NCBI GenBank assembly: GCA_047495785.1
Contig: JBLDXI010000042.1
Location: 4,464,001-4,528,000 of the forward strand
DNA length: 64,000 nucleotides
Source: Lepidodermella squamata
Taxonomy: Eukaryota; Gastrotricha
Direction of reading: 5' to 3'
Position 1 is the first letter of the stretch, and the number at the start of each line of letters is the position of its first letter. This document shows positions 60,584-64,000 of the stretch, one piece after another. A model generated the notes under the pieces. That model saw only the letters and a program-made list of their open reading frames with translations, ran no database searches and was not told where the DNA came from. The translations under genes were made by a program, and so were the position numbers.

Positions 60584-61976
60584 TTATGCAGTCATTTTCC
60601 CGATAAAATAGCCGTCAACGATAGCCAGAGTCACAATAACAACCGCAGCGATGATGCAATCCAAAAGACGGCCAGTCTTCGCAAAATTCCGAAATCGAAG
60701 TTCTTTAGAAGCATCACTCGGCAAAACAAAGTTGCTATCCACATCCGCATAGATGAGAGAAGTTAAAATTTGGTAGAAGGTAAGCAATAAAGAAACGACG
60801 AATTTTCCGGCTATGAGATTGACGAGATAAACAGTCTCCGAAGTCTGAGGGATGCGGTCGAAAACCATTGCCATGACTACGGCATAAGACAGTACGATAG
60901 TAACGCTGAAACTGACTCGATCCGTTCGACCAGGAGGCATCAACATGCTGGCCAGTTGCATGGCATAAAGCGAGAATATCGGGAGGAAGATGCTTGTGTA
61001 GAAATAATAAGGTTTTCGAACGAATTTTATGTTAAACTTGATTCGAGGGAATGACACGCCGCCAGCTTGTGTTTGATTTGTAACTTCCACTGGTAAAAGG
61101 CCTCCTAGCGCCCAAATGTCTGTATCTCCGATGAAGGTCTCTTCCGCTGATGGGTCGATAAGAAAATCGTTAGCTTCGACGACTTGGGCGGAAGTGTCGA
61201 GCTCAGCATCCAAGTAGATGCCGCATACCAATGTATCAAAAGGGAACTTTTGGAAGGAAAAATCTCCACAGGCTATATCAAATCTTCCCATGGTTGTGTA
61301 CATGGCCGGATCTTCTGATGATAGGGGGGAAACGACCACGTAACGGCTGGATTGCCTGTAAATTTCTTGCTCATTAATAGTGAACGCTTCGTCGAATCGA
61401 GTGACTTACGATTCAATGGATCTAGGAACGTTGAAAGCGTTCATGTGGACGAAACTTGGATACCTTAAGTCAATCATGTATAAACAGATAAAGGCAATAA
61501 CAATGTGCTTCATTCATACCATGTATCTGCGAATGGAATCTGGAAAGACAGTGAGAAAGGTTTCGTGTCATTCCGACTGCAGTAGGGCGAGACTTCGCCA
61601 ACCAACTGAGAGCACTCAACCCTCGGACATGGGTAATCCCAAAACATGACAATAGAAGCCCAAAGCGACAATCTGCAGTTTTGAAAGTAGCAAAAAATTT
61701 CAGCGCCTATAAATGTTACCTCTGGTCCTTATCGTTTATTTCGATCATCCTGTAAAGCGCAGCTCCCATTTTTACTTTCACTGGATCGCCTTTGATTAAC
61801 AACCAATCAGCTGGTAATGAAAGCGAAGTAACTGCCGGACACATGCTGACGTAGTTTGCTTTAAGAATCTCCGTTGGAAGCGAGCTGTTCGTGGGAATAT
61901 TCGAAATGATTACTGGCTTCACATAGAAGAGCTGAAGCGAGGTGATCAGAAAATTCAATGTTAACTTGGTTAGCAT
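60584..61976 (-). CDS. Cys-loop ligand-gated ion channel subunit (tandem copy 1)
   Basis: Exons 61976-61720, 61672-61520, 61463-61410 and 61355-60584, all junctions in phase 2, encode 411 residues. The N-terminus MLTKLTLNFLITSLQLFYVK acts as signal peptide. The extracellular domain has PADWLLIKGDPVKVKMGAAL and LWASIVMFWDYPCPRVECSQ. The Cys loop is CGDFSFQKFPFDTLVC, with 14 residues between the cysteines where 13 is the rule. M1 YFYTSIFLPIFSLYAMQLAS, M2 PPGRTDRVSFSVTIVLSYAV, M3 YLVNLIAGKFVVSLLLTFYQ and a C-terminal M4 ending at the stop. The PPGR before M2 recalls anion-channel subunits, but this is only suggestive. Same exon plan as the neighbour at 62.4-63.8 kb. Confidence 0.88.
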
Positions 61977-62391
61977 TGCCTTGTTTGATTGAAATAATGT
62001 ATTTTCTCGGAATTATAATTTTGACTTCAATTAACTGCGTTAGTCATGTACTTATCACCCTAAACAGCTGAAACAATTGATAGATGTGCGAACGTAGACG
62101 AATGACGATAGATACAAAGGATCGTCATGTTTGCGAATTGACGTCATCTATAATTTGAATTACGCCAGCACATAGTTCGGCCTTTGTGACTTGTCTTAAG
62201 TCAGTACATCTTTAGTATGAACATGTTTCATTTGTATTGGAAATCATGAAGAGCACATGTTTTTCATTACCATCAGCACATAAGGCAGATTAATGAAAAT
62301 GCAGAAAAATATGAAGCATGTCGAATAGCCGGAATTGGCTCAAAATATATGGGATATTACAAAATATGTATCAGGAGATATTACAATAACT
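61977..62391. other. Spacer between tandem Cys-loop genes
   Basis: 415 bp, promoter of tandem copy 1 and 3' region of tandem copy 2. No gene seen. Confidence 0.5.
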
Positions 62392-63778
62392 TCACGAAAT
62401 CATTTTCCCAATACAAAAGCCATCGAAAACTATGAGTGACAAAATTACTAAGGCGACAACAATGCAATCCTGAAGTCGACCTGTCCTTGCAAAATGTTTG
62501 AATCGAACCTCTTTAGAAGGATCACTTGGCATAACAAAGCCGCTATCCGCATCGGCATAGATAACAGATGTTAAGATTTGGTAGATCGTTAGTACCAAAG
62601 CGACAATGAATTTTCCGGTAACAATATTTACGAGGTAAACAGTCTCTGAAGTCTGAGGGATGCGATCGAAAACCATTGCCAGAACTACAGCGTAAGACAG
62701 AACAACAGTAACGCTGAAACTGACTCGATCCAGTTTACCGGGTGGCATCAACATGCTGGCCAATTGCATGACATAAAGAGAATAGATCGGAAGAAAGATG
62801 CTCATGTAGAAATAGTACGGTTTTCTGACGAATTTGATGTTGAACTTGATCCGTGGGAATAAAACATCTCCAGCTTGTGACTGGTTAGAAACCTCCGGTG
62901 GCAGTAGGCGATCCAGCTTCCAAATGTCTGTATTCCCAAGGAAAGTTTCTTTTGCAGAAGGGTCGATCTCGAACGTGTGAGGCTCGACGACCATAATAGT
63001 AGTGTCAAGCTCAGCATCGAAGGTGATTCCACATACCAAAGTGTCGAAAGGGAATTTCTCGAATGAAAAATCTCCGCAGGCAATGTCAAATCGTCCCACG
63101 GTTGTGTACATAGCTGGATCCTCTGGCGACAAAGGTGAAACCACAACATAACGACTGGATTGCCTGTTGGTTCAGTAAAATTGTAAAGCTTGTATTGTCT
63201 CAAATTTGACTTCCTACGATTCTATCGTTCGCGGCTGGTAGAATGCGTTCATGTGAACAAAGGTTGGATACCTTGAAGGCAGTCGATAAAAAGATTGTGA
63301 GGAAATATCTCATTATATACTTACCAAGTCTCTGAAAACGGGATTGGAAAATACAAGGAGAAGAATTTTGTGTCATTCCGGCTGCAGTAAGTCGAGTTCT
63401 CTCCAACCAACTGAGAACACTCAACCCTCGGGCATGGATAATCCCAAAAAATGCCGAAAGAAGCCCAAAGCGACAATCTATAATTTTGAAAGTTGAAATA
63501 GCTATTTTCAACGCCGTTAAATTTTACCTCTGGTCCTTATCGCTAATTTCGATCATCCTGTAAAGAGCAGCGGCCATTTTTACTTTCACTGGATCGCCTT
63601 TGAGTAGCAACCAATCAGCTGGTAATGCTAGCGAAGTAACTGGCGGACACATGCTGATGTAATTGGCTTTTAAAATCTCCGTTGGAAGCGAACTGTTTGG
63701 AGTAATGTTTGGAATTACTATCGACGTGGCATGACTTCGCAGCGTCATACATAGTAGCAGAATCATTTTACGCATCAT
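62392..63778 (-). CDS. Cys-loop ligand-gated ion channel subunit (tandem copy 2)
   Basis: Exons 63778-63528, 63477-63325, 63271-63218 and 63163-62392 encode 409 residues. Exons 2-4 have exactly the same lengths (153, 54, 772 bp) and phases as tandem copy 1, so this is a recent tandem duplicate. Signal peptide MMRKMILLLCMTLRSHATS. Cys loop CGDFSFEKFPFDTLVC, again with 14 internal residues. M2 region PPGKLDRVSFSVTVVLSYAV has PPGK where copy 1 has PPGR. M4 ends SLIVFDGFCIGKMIS. Divergence is greatest in the signal peptide and in the loop VVEPHTFEIDPSAKET after the Cys loop. Confidence 0.88.
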
Positions 63779-64000
63779 TTTACAGAAATATTAAAAACCA
63801 AATTTGAAGTTATTTTGTTTCTTTGGACTATTTCGCATTATTCTCACGTGTTCCGATCCTTACAGCTGAAGAAACATTTGATTCCTGGTGTCAGCGTTTT
63901 GCTAGCTTTTCAGAATTGTATTAGCTGCAAAAAAGTAAGCTATAGTGATGGCGAAATTACTATAGCAATTATAAGCATTTGCGTCACTGCTGGTACAAAC

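Overview
The window is nuclear DNA of a small invertebrate animal. Genes are split by GT-AG introns (about 45 bp to 2 kb) whose acceptors are mostly T-rich and end in TTTCAG or TTTTAG. Gene content is animal: a GRIP golgin, a kinesin-3 of the KLP-6/KIF28 type, complex I NDUFB9, AMMECR1, a class A GPCR, SLC36 transporters, a GABA-B-like receptor and Cys-loop receptors. The style fits an ecdysozoan such as a nematode or tardigrade. A decayed CFAP57-like remnant hints at ancestry with motile cilia or flagella. I cannot name the species.

Layout. 1-8.1 kb: 3' part of a GCC2-like golgin on +, with a small secreted Cys-rich gene nested antisense in its last intron. 8.5-11.3 kb: an EEF1AKMT4-like lysine methyltransferase whose ~2 kb intron is largely filled by an antisense unknown (possibly virus-like) coding block. 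4.6-17.2 kb holds four antisense coding-like blocks (A-D), mostly broken. A, C and D look weakly alike; B is linked to them only by orientation and setting. A separate Ala-rich, possibly viral ORF pair lies at 17.7-18.5 kb. AMMECR1 is at 15.6-16.5 kb (-). NDUFB9 and LLPH sit head-to-tail 179 bp apart at 19.9-21.0 kb. The KLP-6/KIF28-like kinesin fills 22.2-27.3 kb and ends in a CaaX-like CCLI.

28-46 kb is gene-poor: a PD-(D/E)XK-like gene, a probably mitochondrial coiled-coil gene, a broken CFAP57-like remnant, several palindromic MITE-like repeats, a decayed LINE, and a predicted secreted ankyrin-repeat gene whose frame breaks twice.

46.5-64 kb is a membrane-signalling block: a peptide-receptor-like GPCR, two SLC36-type amino-acid transporters interleaved with a Cys-loop receptor, an intronless GABA-B-like receptor, and two tandem Cys-loop receptors with an enlarged Cys loop. 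Transporters of small amino acids next to ionotropic and metabotropic receptors suggest a neurotransmission cluster, but the ligands cannot be read from sequence.

All exon joins were made by eye from splice-site sequence, frame and family similarity. No database search was run.
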